From the NCBI RefSeq assembly GCF_042477335.2, contig NC_091262.1, forward strand, positions 69,798,001 through 69,862,000: a stretch of DNA of 64,000 nucleotides, in the 5' to 3' direction. The notes under the pieces are model-generated. The model did not search any database. It was not told the origin of the DNA and saw nothing but the letters and a program-made list of their open reading frames with translations. Position numbers and translations under genes: made by a program. This DNA is from Ovis canadensis. Taxonomy: Eukaryota; Chordata; Mammalia; Artiodactyla; Bovidae. Shown here in pieces: positions 37,411-49,170 of the stretch. Within the stretch, counting starts at the first letter, position 1. Each line of letters starts with the position of its first letter.

Positions 37411-37954
37411 AAGTTATAAATGGATGTTGAATTTTATTAAATCCTTTTTCATCTGTTGAGATACTCTCATGATTTTTATCCTTCATTAATGTGACTTAAC
37501 ACATTTATTTACAGATGTTGAACCATTTGCACCTTAGGAATAAATCCCATTTGACCATGGATGTGATCCTTCTAATGCATTGTTGGATTTGGTTTGCTAA
37601 TATTTTGTTGAGGGTTTTTGCATCTATGTTTATCAAGGATATGATCTATAATTTTCTTTTTTTGTGTGTGTGGTATCCATCTCCGGTTTTGATATCAGGA
37701 TAATGCTAGCCTCATAAAATGAATTAGAAATGTTTCCTCTTCTTCTAAACTTTGAACCAGTTTAAGAAAGAATGGTATTAATGTTTTAAAATGTTTGGTA
37801 GAATTCATTAGTGAACACATCTGGGTTCACAAAAGTCCTGGACTTTTGCTGGGAAGTTTTTGATTACCAATTCAACCTACTTGCTAATAATTGGTCTGTT
37901 CAAATTTTTGTCTGATCTTCCTGAGTTTATGTCTTGCTATGATTTTGTCCATTA

Positions 37955-39097
37955 TTCAGTCAGTTCAGTCGCTCAGTCATGTCCAACGCTTTGAGACCCC
38001 ATGGACTGCAGCACGCCAGGCTTCCCTGTCCATCACCAACTCCTGGAGCTTGCTCAAACTCAGGTCCATCGAGTCAGTGATGCCATCCAACCATCTCATC
38101 CTCTGTCGTCCCCTTCTCCTCCTGCCCTCAATCTTTCCCAGCATTAGAGTCTTATCAAATGAGGCAGTTCTTTGCATCAGATGACCAAAGTATTGGAGTT
38201 TCAGCTTCAGCATCAGTCCTTCCAATGAACTTTCAGGACTGATTTCCTTTAGGATGGACTGGTTGGATCTCGTTGCAGTCTAAGGGACTCTCAAGAGTCT
38301 TTTCCAACACCACAGTTCAAAAGCATCAGTTCTTTGGTGTGCAGCTTTCTTTATAGTCCAACTCTCACATCCATACATGACCACTGGAAAAACCATAGCC
38401 TTGACTAGATGGACCTTTGTTGGCAAAGTAATGTCTCTGCTTTTTAGTATGCTGTCTAGGTTGGTCATAGCTTTTCTTCCAAGGAGCAAGCATCTTTTAA
38501 TTTCATGGCTGCAGTCACCATCTGCAGTGATTTTGGAGCCCAAGAAAATAAAATCTGTCACTGTTTCCCCATCTACTTGCCATGAAGTGATGGGACCGGA
38601 TGCCATGAGCTTAGTTTTCTGAATGTTGAGTTTTAAGCCAACTTTTTCACTCTCCTCTTTCACTTTCATCAAGAGGCTCTTTAGTTCTTCTTCACTTTCT
38701 GCCCTAAGTGTGCGATCATCTGCATAGCTGAGGTTATTGATATTTCTCCCAGCAATCTTGTTTCCAGCTTGTTCTTTATCCACCCCAGCATTTCTCATGA
38801 TGTACTCTGCATAGAAGTTAAATAAGCTGGGTGACAATATAAAGCCTCAATGTACTCCTTTCCTGATTTGGAAACAGGCTTTTGTTCCATGTCGTTTTAA
38901 CTGTTGCTTCTTGACCTGCATCCAGGTTTCTCAAGAGGCAGGTCAGGTGGTCTGGTATTCCCATCTCTTTAAGAATTTTCCAGTTTGTTGTGATCCACAC
39001 AGTCAAAGGCTTTGGCATAGTCAATAAAGCAGATGTTTTTGTAGAACTCTCTTGCTTTTTTGATGATCCAATGGATGTTGGTAATTATTCCTTTATA
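37955..39097 (-). mobile_element. BovB LINE, ORF2 reverse transcriptase and 3' end, reverse
   Basis: A long open stretch on the minus strand (38837 to 38280) shows the YADD reverse-transcriptase box (LSYADDRTL) and the C-terminal part. IDYAKAFDCVDHNKL lies just upstream. It is broken by frame shifts at about 38280 and 38840. It is 5'-truncated at about 39097, where unrelated sequence begins. Confidence 0.93.
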
Positions 39098-39345
39098 ATC
39101 CTTTTCATTCCTATAACAATGTCCCGACCAAATATCTTGCATTTCTGATTTTTGTAATGTGAATCTTCTATCAAGATTGTGTGTGTTTTTTCCTCCACTG
39201 TAGTCAAGTTTGCCACTTCCGGTAGTGGAGCGGCTTGGTTTCACAGCTGTTCTGCATCGGTAGAACCACCTAGGTGGTTCAGCTGAGGGAGCAGAGAAAA
39301 GTGGCCATGGGAGCGACCCCAGGCCCAAATGTCAGACTCTCACTT
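39098..39345. other. Unassigned segment fused to the BovB 5' edge
   Basis: Not BovB and not a SINE I recognise. On the minus strand it opens in frame into the BovB sequence for over 70 codons. It contains an 18-bp perfect palindrome at 39263-39280. It could be target flank, a transduced piece or a retropseudogene fragment. Confidence 0.4.
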
Positions 39346-39729
39346 TTTAATGTAAAGATTCCTGAATGAACTCGTCTCAATTTGTTATATGCCTTTGGCT
39401 AATTTCCAGAGTGCTGAAATAGTTGGTTTTGACAATTTTTAAATTGTCAGTTTTTAAATACTTTAAACTTTTTAGATATTCAGTTTTTGAATTAGTTTTC
39501 ATGGGGGAGATTTGCCAAGTTCATCATGTTGCCAGTGCTGAATGTATATTTTTACCCAATATTTTGGGTATTGACAAGCCCTGCCACTGTATAGACTGAA
39601 TTGACTCATGAAAATGGATAGTTTTAAGTTTTAAAGACAAAAATCATCATAGCCATTTCCCTCCATTTTGGACTATATTAATATATTACATAGCTACCAT
39701 CTAGTGAATATTGGGATAATTGCTTTATC

Positions 39730-39732
<3 letters not shown>

Positions 39733-39779
<47 letters not shown>
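39733..39779. repeat. (AC)n microsatellite, ~23 units
   Basis: An uninterrupted ac run, likely polymorphic. Confidence 0.97.
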
Positions 39780-39780
<1 letters not shown>

Positions 39781-39971
39781 TCTACAGTCCTCACACTTGT
39801 AATGTTACTCACAGCACAGACAGGGAAACCAAGCCTTGAGGAGCTTGTCTAAGGTACTCAGTAGCGGAAGAATTCAGGCAGGCCATTCTGACTGTGCTGT
39901 TGCCATTATACCTGTTTCTGCAGTTGTTCACCACTCCTCCAAGGAAATGTGTTCTTGGTATCAATTTGATT

Positions 39972-41237
39972 CAGTCAGTTCAGTCGCTCAGTTGTGTCTG
40001 ACTCCTTGCGACCGCATGGGCCAGCACGCCGGGCTTTCCTGTCCATCACCAATTCCCGGAGCTTGCTCAAACTCATGTCCATCGAGTTGGTGATGTCATC
40101 CAACTATCTCATCCTCTGTCGTCCCCTTCTCCTCCTGCCTTCAAACGTTCCCTGCATCATGGTCTTTTCTAGTGAGTCAGTTCTTCACATCAGGTGGCCA
40201 GAGTATTGGAGCTTCAGCTTCAGCATCAGTCCTTCCAGTGAGTATTCAGGACTGATTTCCTTTAGGATGGACTGGTTGGATCTCGTTGCAGTCCAAGGGA
40301 CTCTCAAGAGTCTTCACCAACACCACAGTTCAAAAGCATCATTCTTCGGCACTCAGCTTTCTTTATAGTCCAACTCTCGCATCCATACATGACCACTGGA
40401 AAAACCATAGCCTTGACTAGACGGACCTTTGTTGGCAAAGTAATGTCTCTGCTTTTTAGTATGCTGTCTAGGTTGGTCATAGCTTTTCTTCCAAGGAGCA
40501 AGTGTCTTTTAATTTCATGTCTGCAATCACCATCTGCAGTGATTTTGGAGCCCACCAAAATAAAGTCTGTCACTGTTTCCCCATCTATTTGCCATGAAGT
40601 GATGGGACCAGATGCCATGATGTTCACTTTTTGAATGTTGAGTTTTAAGCCAACTTTTTCACTTTCATCAGGAGGTTCTTTAGTTCTTCTTCACTTTCTG
40701 CCCTAAGGATGGTGTCATCTGCATATCTGAGGTTATAGATATTTCTCCTGGCAATCTTGATTCCAGCTTGTGCTGCATCCAGCCTGGCATTTCATATGAT
40801 GTACTCTGCATGTAAGTTAAAGAAACAGAGTTACAGTATACAGCGCTGATGCACTCCTTTCCTGATTTGGAACCAGTCTGTTGTTTCGTGTCTGGTTCTG
40901 TTGCTTCTTGACCTGCAGATTTCTCAGGAGGCAAGTCAGGTGGTCTGGTATTCCCATCTCTTTTAAGAATTTTCCAGTTTGTTGTGATCCACACAGTCAA
41001 AGGCTTTGGCATAGTCAGTGAAGCTGATGTTTTTCTGGAATTATCTTGCTTTTTCTATAATCCAGTGGATGTTATGTCCAGTGGCAATTTGATCTCTGGT
41101 TCTTCTGTCTTTTCTAAATCCGGCTTGTACATCTCGAACTTCTCAGTTCGTGTACTGTTTAAGCCTTGGAGAATTTTGAGCATTACTTTGCTAGCGTGTG
41201 AGATGAGTGGAATTGTGTGGTAGTTTGAACGTTCTAG
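39972..41237 (-). mobile_element. BovB LINE, reverse, with target-site duplication
   Basis: It covers the same part of ORF2 as the copy at 37.96 kb but with different frame breaks. It is flanked by TCAATTTGATT (39961-39971) and TCAACTTGATT (41238-41248), a duplication with one mismatch. It is inactive. Confidence 0.9.
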
Positions 41238-41248
41238 TCAACTTGATT

Positions 41249-42363
41249 AATCAACATGTGTAGAGCACATATTGTTTTTTGAGTCTCATTCAACCTCGTT
41301 TGTTCTGTCCCCAGCCTCCCCCAGCGCATTCTAGACTTCCAATGTAGGTCCATAAAGAACTTCAATTGGGAGGGCTTAGGATGAAAGGTTTTCACTAATA
41401 ATTCAAATCACCCTTTTTGAAAGCTGCCTGAGTATTCTAAAACCCACTTTTTTTCTGGGCTCTTGGTTTTGATGGGGCACCTACTTCCCACAATATGAGC
41501 CAAAAAAGAACCATCTAGAAGGTTCTTTTATTTCATTATTTCCTCTTCTTCCAGAATAGTATTTTATAGAATGCTGTACTACAATTTGAATGATCATTCT
41601 TCAGGCTCTTTATCAGAAACGTTACTCTTTCAGAAATGAAATACATCCGTTTTATCATCCTTGTAATGGGCTCATTGAGTCGACACAGAAAATCTATTTA
41701 CCCGACCAATCTACCTACATATCTGATCATATAAATCTGGTCTTCCTTCTGGGAACTCACACCCAAGAAATAGACCAAGATACAAACGTTTAAGTGCATT
41801 AGATAAATAAACAAGCAGACCAATAGATGTGAAATCTACAGCCTTTGGCTAAGTCTAGCTATAAAAGGCAGGGGTCTGTATGTACATCTAAAGAACTATG
41901 ACCAACACATCAGGAAGAGAATTCGAGGTACCGGAGTTCAGGATGAACAGACCTGAAGTACAATTTTAATAGTTGTTAAAATGACTCAAGATAGGCTAAT
42001 TGCATGAACCTAAAATAGTCCCTTTGTCACTAATCTAAGGCTTACAGGCATGAAGGACAGGACAAAGGTCTTGAGTCCTCTCCTTTATATCCACAAAGAG
42101 AATTTTATGGTCAAGAATGAGTCAAACTTGACTGTGTAGGGGTGTCTGCTAAGACTTTCCCAGTCTGTACATTGTATGTACATTACTCAATCTTTCCTTC
42201 ATTTATCCAGTAAACTATGTGGAGATTCATCTGTAGGCTCTGTATCATGTTAGACACTAAGTTGAAAAAGATACAGTTCTTCCTTCAAGGTCAGAGTCCC
42301 TAAGTGTCAGGGAACAGTTCAAAACGATGAATGAGTTCATCAGCAGGCAAGGCAAGAGCATTC
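41249..42363. other. Intergenic, no gene or strong repeat seen
   Basis: AT-rich, unique-looking. Short frames only. Confidence 0.5.
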
Positions 42364-42377
42364 AGAGGCACATGACA

Positions 42378-42602
42378 TGCACACACTGCCATATTTAAAA
42401 TACATAATCAGTAATCACTAAGGACCCGTGTACAGGACATGGAACTCTTGCTAAATGTTACCTGGCAGCCTGGTTGGAAGGTGGTTTGAGGAAATACATG
42501 TATGGCTGAGCTCCTTCACTGTTCACCTCAAACTATCACAACATTGTTAATCAGCTATACCCCAATACAAAATAAAAAGTTCAAAAGGAAAAAAAAAAAA
42601 AA
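42378..42602 (+). mobile_element. Ruminant L1 3' end with target-site duplication
   Basis: L1 3' UTR text ending 'tacaaaataaaaagttc' and poly(A). AGAGGCACATGACA flanks it at 42364-42377 and 42603-42616, a perfect 14 bp. A 225-bp, strongly 5'-truncated insertion. Confidence 0.93.
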
Positions 42603-42616
42603 AGAGGCACATGACA

Positions 42617-44229
42617 GGCAGTCTTTTAGGGCACAGAACAAATGGACATAAAAGTAACATGGCTTGATGGAAATTGGGAAGATGAGTCCCTAATGAGTCG
42701 CAGCGGTGGTCAAGTAGGGAGCTATCAAACAGCAGAAAGGTCAGTAATGTTACAGCACGTGACGTTAGAGCAGCCAAGAGTAAGGTGTCAAGAAGACAAT
42801 GGATAGTAGCCAATGCTGCCTAGGTGTCAAGTAATATAAACTGGATAGGGTCCACTGACTTTGTGATAGGATGTGACCTACACCACGGTAGGAACATAAA
42901 GAAATTAAGCCCATTTAGCATCATGTTGAAGGAATCACTACGCCCTTAGCGATCTTAACCTATGAGAGCAAAAAGGTCAAGGAAAGTTATGTCTCCAACA
43001 AGAGTTATTTTAAGGACCAAGACATCTGACTCCAGCAGTTAGGACATTTGTCTATTTGAAGAGAGTCTCTAGTTTCCTTTCAAAAGAGCCAAGATAAATC
43101 ATTAAGGCCAAAGGGAAAAATCAAACTAATCTAGCATTGAGTACCCCAGTATACTGATGACTGCCACATTTCCTCATGTGTCAATGTTCCATATAATGGT
43201 AGACAATACTCCATCCCATAAACGTTTTTATAATCCTCTTGCTCGAAATTTTACAGCAGTTAATACAACCTCGTATATAAGAATTTTGAAGGTCTTAAAT
43301 TTTCCCCCAGAAGAATTTTTGATATGGTAAAAACTAGAGGTTGGTATCTTAAGTTCTCCTCTTAAAAGAAATCTTCCAGTGTAAACTCCTTGCTATTCTA
43401 ATCCGGCAAGCTTTGCAAAGGCCAATGCTTAAATTAAGAATTAAAAGAGAGACACATTCCTCCCTGCTCCATGCCTTCCCTTCATTCCCAAAACTGACTT
43501 GCACACTGGCCTTCCAAAGAAAATGACATGCAGAATCTGAGTACAATCAGGCAGAGAAAACCCATCAGGCTTCATTCTATCAAAAAAAAATGCTCAGTAA
43601 CATTTCTTGACAAGATGGATGTCAAGGTGTTTTCTCTAACAATTATAGGTTTGTGTGTTTTTTGTTTTCAGAAATTGCTAGGTAATCACTGAGAGGTGAA
43701 ATGTGTTTTTCCTTTTATAAAATGAGGAAAAGAACCAACAGGTATCATTAAAATATGTGAATACTTACATTATACTGACATTGGTTATCAAGATAGTATT
43801 TACACTCAAAAGCATGGATTTTTGAGTCAGATATAACTGTGTCAATTCAAGTGTTTTTCTAGTAATTTATTGCTAATAGTCTTCCTCCAAGAAACTTTTT
43901 TCTCCTATTATAGCAACTTGTATAAAGTTGCTGCTTTAGTAACCAACCTGTGCATCATTGAAAGGGCATCTCTTAAATGTTGAAGGTCAATAGCTAATAC
44001 CTATTTTTTTTTTGTTTTTTAATATATTGGACCACAATTCATAAAAATAAGGGGGTGGTTCTTCCCATTACCCAAGAACTCCCAGAATACCTATCCAAGT
44101 GTTGCATGAGTCAATTAGAAAGGTCAGTTTAAACTGTATGTTTACGGAACAGACATTTCACATGGACTTTCTAGGTAATAAAGGAAGACATAATATAATT
44201 AAGTTAGATCCTATTAAGTTTTTGTTCTC
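42617..44229. other. Intergenic downstream of PPP4R3A, no gene seen
   Basis: Unique, AT-rich, free of ruminant SINEs. It may include further 3' UTR if distal polyadenylation is used. Confidence 0.5.
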
Positions 44230-45974
44230 TTTATTTACAACATAAATTGATTAAAATTATTAATTGCCAGAACTTGTGACCCAGAAGTATCTCTATACTG
44301 TAGTGAAATACACTTAACTCTTATAGTTAATAATGCACCCAGTTTCATTAAAAAACAAAAAAATTAGTCAACAGTAAGACTCTCTCACGACTGTAGCAAG
44401 TTGCTGATTTCTGGTTTTCTATTCGTCTGTTCCATGGAGCCTTATTTTTGGTACCGCAATGTACTGAGTGCTGGCAAAGGAGCTAAGGTAGAAGCACGCA
44501 GTGCTCGCTAGATTATCCAGTTAAAGTATGCGATACTTAAAATAGTATCCTTTTCCTAGATATGAATTTTTATTCACATTTGCAAATACATTCTTCCGTA
44601 AGTTCTAAAATCTTCACTTTAAAAAAGTGAAGGTATGTGGAACTGAGATATTTATGTTTCCTTAAAATTTTAGCACACCTAAGACAACAAAAAGAACCTA
44701 TTTAAAAAATACTGTTAATAAAGTGGTATCTGATGGTCCTCTGGCCAGGTATTTATTTAGGAACCATCAATTACAACTCCAACTGGTATTCCAAAGGGAG
44801 CGGTTAAAAAAAAGAAAAAGAAAAATACAACTAATACAATTTCTCTTACTCTTCACTTTTATTATTCAAAAGTCAGTATGTTATTCTTAAATCATTCATC
44901 CTCAATTTTGATTTAATGTACCATCATTTTTTCCCAAGATATGAAATTTCAGAATCTCTTTGGAATACTAATTTCACGTTTCTAGGTTTAACAAAACTGT
45001 TGAAATTTTAAATTCCATTCTGTTTCCCTGAATTCTCAAGACAATTGCTGATGTAAATTTTAATATAAAATATTTAGTCACAAAATAGTATTGCTTTTTG
45101 TATGCACATAGTTGTAAGATTACTTTGCTTTTGTCAATAAAAACTATACCATCTTTCATAAAACTCTAAACAAATTAAGAAATGTAGAACAAAAATTACA
45201 CATGGTAAAACAGGTACCAGCACAACGTTAGGTTATATTACATCAAAAAAAATTTTAATGGTCCCAAATATATATACTCAACAACTAAGCATACACTCAG
45301 AGAAGAAAAAAAATCAAAAACAAAATGAAACAAAAAAATTATGACACAAATGACCACATCTAGAATTCCACTCAATCTTTAATCAAGTAGGGACAAATCC
45401 CCACTTTAAAAAAAATCTGCAGTTTGAAGGGCAAAGGGAACAGATAAAAAAGAGGAAACTTTATATTCGCCCCTCCCCCAAAGAAGTTTTCCAAACCTGT
45501 TGTAACTTGACTAAAATGTTCAGAATGTATGATTTTAAAGGCAGGTCTCTTTATACAAAGAAACTGCTGGCATTCTTAACTGGTGAAGAATTACGGCAGA
45601 AAAGCCTATTCTTCTGAGTCTCAAACATGGTCCGAGAAAGCATATTCTGATTGTAGCAACTGACCAGTCAAACCAGAGTTCCACTTACAAAACCCCCTGC
45701 CCTGTTGGCTTTTTGTTTCCATTTCCTTCCCTGAGAAAAGGGCAATGTGTGGTCCAAGCTGGAGAGCTCAAAGGCGTAAGTCTTTCCCCTAAATGTGTAA
45801 TATCCCCTCCTCCTGCTCCACTGAATTGGCACTTGATGAGCAGAAGTCAAGTGTGCGAGCTGATCGGTGTGTCAGTCATTCACAAGAAACCACTGCTTTG
45901 TTGGAGATGTTGTAGTGGGGAGGGGTAGAGAACCAGTTTTCTCGACAGGTGCTGATCACAGGCAGTCGCCACTA
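44230..45974 (-). other. PPP4R3A: PPP4R3A 3' UTR, distal end unresolved
   Basis: AT-rich, repeat-free sequence follows the stop. AATAAA hexamers on the minus strand lie at 44858-44863, 44752-44757, 44569-44574 and 44230-44235. The first is followed by a U/GU-rich stretch (TTGTATTAGTTGTATTTTTC), the best polyadenylation context. Which ones are used cannot be told from sequence. Confidence 0.55.
44858..44863 (-). terminator. PPP4R3A: Best-placed polyadenylation signal of PPP4R3A
   Basis: AATAAA about 1.1 kb after the stop, with a T-rich downstream element 20-50 bases on. Other hexamers farther down could serve longer transcripts. Confidence 0.5.
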
Positions 45975-46085
45975 TTATGACTCAAACTTTGCTTTCTTTG
46001 ACAATGGCAGAGTGTCTTCCTTGTCGTCATCCTCATCATCATCTTCATCATCGTCAGGATAATCTACCAGACCCACGAGGCCTCC
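45975..46085 (-). CDS. PPP4R3A: PPP4R3A last coding exon, residues 798-833 and stop
   Basis: A 111-bp exon encoding [36 protein letters not shown], then TAA with a TAG right behind. Acceptor TGAACAG. The acidic run and basic KKAK end look like a nuclear-localisation and docking tail. I recall FDS at the human terminus versus FES here. Confidence 0.97.
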   Translation of the reverse strand, partial: GGLVGLVDYPDDDEDDDEDDDKEDTLPLSKKAKFES

Positions 46086-46265
46086 CTGTTCAGAAATAAG
46101 GATTATTTCAGGAAAAGACTTCATTTTTTAATACTCGTGTTTTAAGTCTGAGCAAAGGACACCCCCCCACCCCAATATACAAACTGGTTATTTCTGGGAG
46201 GTGAGACTGTATGGAGCTGAAATTTATTACATATTTCCCAAGTTTTCCATGATAAATTTTTAGCA

Positions 46266-46480
46266 GTTGATGGAACTTCCCTGGTGGCTCAGATGGTAAA
46301 GAAATCTGCCTGCAATACAGGAGACCTAGGCGGGATCCCTAGGTTGGAAAGATCCCCTGGAGAGGGGAATGGCAACCCACTCCAGAGTTCTTGCCTGGAG
46401 AATCCCATGGACAGCGGAACCTGGCAGGCTATATAGTCCATGGGTTACAAAGAGTCAGACATGACTGATAAACTTAACAC
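46266..46480 (+). mobile_element. Bov-tA SINE in the last PPP4R3A intron
   Basis: 'aacttccctggtggctcaga' to 'cagacatgactgataaactt'. It lies antisense to the gene. Confidence 0.9.
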
Positions 46481-47238
46481 TTTCACATGATCCTTGGAAA
46501 TCACTCGGGAGATAACTACTAAGTACTGACTTTAAAATTCAAAATTTAAGTTTTAAGACTTAATGCATTAAAATTTTTTAACACAGTCTCAACAGTATCA
46601 AAATTAAAACCACAGAAAATAAACAGACCACTAGAAATAAGGGCAGACAGGCTCTCAGAGGCTAGGAAAGTGATTCTGCCCTGTTCCTTCCTCATTTCAT
46701 CCAGGCCCTGCTCCTTCACCAGAAACCACCATGGCTCACATCAGACCTGATGTAGATCAATGAATTCCAAATGCCACTGTGTTAACTTAGTCCAGGGAAA
46801 CATAAGGTGGCCAAAAAAATTGTTTTTTATTCAGAGATTATGTTTGTCCCATATGTTAGTGGCAAAATTTTGATCCTTCCTAAATGAAATGTGATAGTAG
46901 ACAGTTAATTCTTTTTTATAAACCTTGCGTCCAGATATTTAAATTATCTTCTCCGCACGAAGTCTTTACCTGGGTATTAATTGGGAAAACTGAAAATAAA
47001 CTTTAAAATTTCTGTAAATGTTTTGATATATGCAAGTATGAGCCTAAGGTTCTAAAATGCAAACAGCCAAAATAAGCATATATTCAAACTTCTATATGGG
47101 TTGTAAAAACTTTCAGAAATCCCTCAGCTGCTGGTGGGAGAATTATTCTCTATCACAAATGTTAAAATCAGTTCCAAAAGACAGTAACTGAAAGGAGTCC
47201 TAGTCATGACAACTAGTGTTGAGAGAGCTGGAACATAC

Positions 47239-47465
47239 CTTGGTAGTAATAGCTGCCGTCTGAGATGTACTTTTAGGGATGGATCCAGGAGAGCCTGGAG
47301 ACCCTGGGGATCCAGGTGATCCTGGAGAACCAGGCAGATTTGTTGCAGGTGACTGGCTGGAGAGGGTAGTCTTTGTTCCACTAGAGAGGGAAAGCTTGAA
47401 ACTTGGGCTCTGCCGACCAGAAAGATTCGTTTTCAGAAGCACCTCCTTTTCCTCACTTTCTTTTA
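47239..47465 (-). CDS. PPP4R3A: PPP4R3A coding exon, residues 722-797, with Gly-Ser-Pro tract
   Basis: A 227-bp exon encoding [40 protein letters not shown], then a (Pro-Gly-Ser)x6 tract at residues 766-783, then [14 protein letters not shown]. Acceptor TTTTTAG, donor GTATGT. It is rich in Ser-Pro sites, which are possible proline-directed kinase targets (inference). This tract separates PPP4R3A from PPP4R3B. Confidence 0.97.
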
Positions 47466-47883
47466 CTAAAAATGAGAATATTGTCAATAGTTGTCACCCG
47501 TACTCATCTTTTAAAATACCTCCAAGTGAGGTGGCACTAAAACACAGTAATTAACTAGCTTACTCCTTCGCAAGAGCAACACTGAAGTTCAGTTTATGAA
47601 CAAAGCTTAGAAACAAAGCTTAGCAAAATACTAAGCATCCTTATCCAGGAAAGGAAGGAGAAACCTTCATTGTTCTACCCTTCCTGAAATATCTTATGTA
47701 AGTCAGATGAAGGAAATTTAGTCTATACCTTCACAACAGAGCTATTTAATCCACAGTCTATAAAAGCTAGAGTCTTTTAAAATCTGCTGTGACACAAAGT
47801 AGATACTAATCACTGTCAAGAAAAAAAGGATAAACCTAGAGTGAGAAAGCCTTCATTTTTCTCCGCCCATCTTTTCAACATAC

Positions 47884-48074
47884 ATTTCTTCCTCTCCATG
47901 AATTTACTTATTGGATCCATAATGTCGTCATCGTTCTTAGTTTTGTCAGATGGAGACACTACAGCTTCTCCGTCCTCCATGTCATCCTCATCTGTGTTGA
48001 ACCACATCTCCTCTTCATCTTCTAGAGTTCTAGCATCTCTTCGATATCGATGATTCCTCAAAATGGAACGCATA
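47884..48074 (-). CDS. PPP4R3A: PPP4R3A coding exon, residues 658-721 plus split codon
   Basis: A 191-bp exon encoding [63 protein letters not shown]. Acceptor CTCACAG, donor GTATGT. A basic stretch ([10 protein letters not shown]) is followed by a strongly acidic region, typical of the disordered C-terminal part. Confidence 0.97.
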
Positions 48075-48721
48075 CTGTGAGTAAAGAGGAGAAAACAGAA
48101 TGAACAGACTCATAAATGACTTTTTTAGTCTTCAGATATTGTCCCAAATTACAGTCTTAATGGATTAATGGAATATTATAGATTCACAGACATACAGGCT
48201 GTGGGAAAAAAACAAAAAACAAAAAAGAACAGATTTTACCCAGCACAGAACAAAACACTACACTCTACCATATCTAGTGTTAATTAGTGGAATCAAAACC
48301 CCTATTATCAAAATTGTACTGTTACAGATCAGTTATTACACTAAGTCTTAATTTATGGATTTAAAAATATATCACAAGTATGTGAATTCAGGTAGTTTGG
48401 AAAAAGATACACAACTTCATCAAAATAACTTGTAACATTAAAGAAAAACTAATAATCTGATTTCACTTTGGACACAAAAAATAGCCTTACTGTCATATCA
48501 GTGTTTTGCTTTTTCTCTTTTGCACTAACTGGATATATATGCCCGAGATGGGTCTATAGGTCATATTGCTATCCACCTAACATTACCAGGAAAACATTTA
48601 CATTGATCATTAGAGAAAAATACAACTTCCATTTATTTCCCCCTCCCTTGCCAAGCTAAATAATAAACAAAAAAGAGCTGCCACCATAAACCTGAATAGG
48701 TTCAAATATGTGGTAATCTAC

Positions 48722-48864
48722 CTGTCAAGTTTGGGATTATCTTGCCTTTCTCTTTGTTGTTCAAATCTCAGTTTCAATCCTTTAAATGTTTGTACATAAT
48801 CTACATCTTCCAGTGCTTTCCAGTAATTTTCAACTACATGAGCAGTTAATGATTTTATATCTTC
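48722..48864 (-). CDS. PPP4R3A: PPP4R3A coding exon, residues 611-657 plus split codon
   Basis: A 143-bp exon encoding [47 protein letters not shown] and two bases of Ser658. Acceptor TTTTTTAG, donor GTAGAT. I recall Ile where Val follows AHV in human. This is the end of the helical region; the Glu/Arg-rich part leads into the disordered tail. Confidence 0.96.
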
Positions 48865-49034
48865 CTAAAAAAAGAATTATAATACAAAATGATAGGGAAA
48901 ATGTTATTTTAGCAAAATATGAGGCTTAACTGCAGTGAACTCATAAACTCTCCCAGAATAGTAATTTCATAAAATTGTTATCCAATCTTAGGGACAAATG
49001 AAAATGGGCATAACATACTAGCTACTTCCATATC

Positions 49035-49170
49035 CCCCAACTTTTGGTGCACCTCAGAATTATCCATGGCTCTTTCCAAAGTAAATGCCCAGGTTCCACT
49101 CTAGATGATTCTCATTCAGTTAAGTCTGGGCTGAGCAAATATATTTTAAAATCACACTACATAACAGTGC
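49035..49170 (-). repeat. MER5-like DNA transposon remnant
   Basis: 'gcacctcagaattatccatg', 'gcccaggttccactctagat', 'ggctgagcaaatatatttta' follow a reversed MER5-type pattern. Degraded. Confidence 0.4.

Larger units (their letters stand above)
35080..37950 (-). mobile_element. Old L1 ORF2 fragments, reverse, with nested insertions
   Basis: The plus strand shows reversed L1 ORF2 text in several overlapping, out-of-order pieces (for example near 35550, 35880, 36660 and 37440). There are therefore at least two broken L1 copies. They are interrupted by Bov-tA at 35189-35395, a BovB piece at 37011-37174 and Bov-tA at 37186-37410. There is no intact frame. Confidence 0.75.

Noticed and set aside
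38280..38837. 185-codon frame that could be taken for a host gene
   Set aside because: It is a fragment of BovB ORF2 with the YADD reverse-transcriptase box.
20000..44000. An unannotated gene between CCDC88C and PPP4R3A
   Set aside because: All longer frames trace to BovB, L1, ERV or SINE sequence. No chain of exons with splice sites was seen.
47279..47554. Collagen-like Gly-Glu-Pro/Gly-Asp-Pro frame on the plus strand
   Set aside because: It is the antisense shadow of the Pro-Gly-Ser tract in the PPP4R3A exon.
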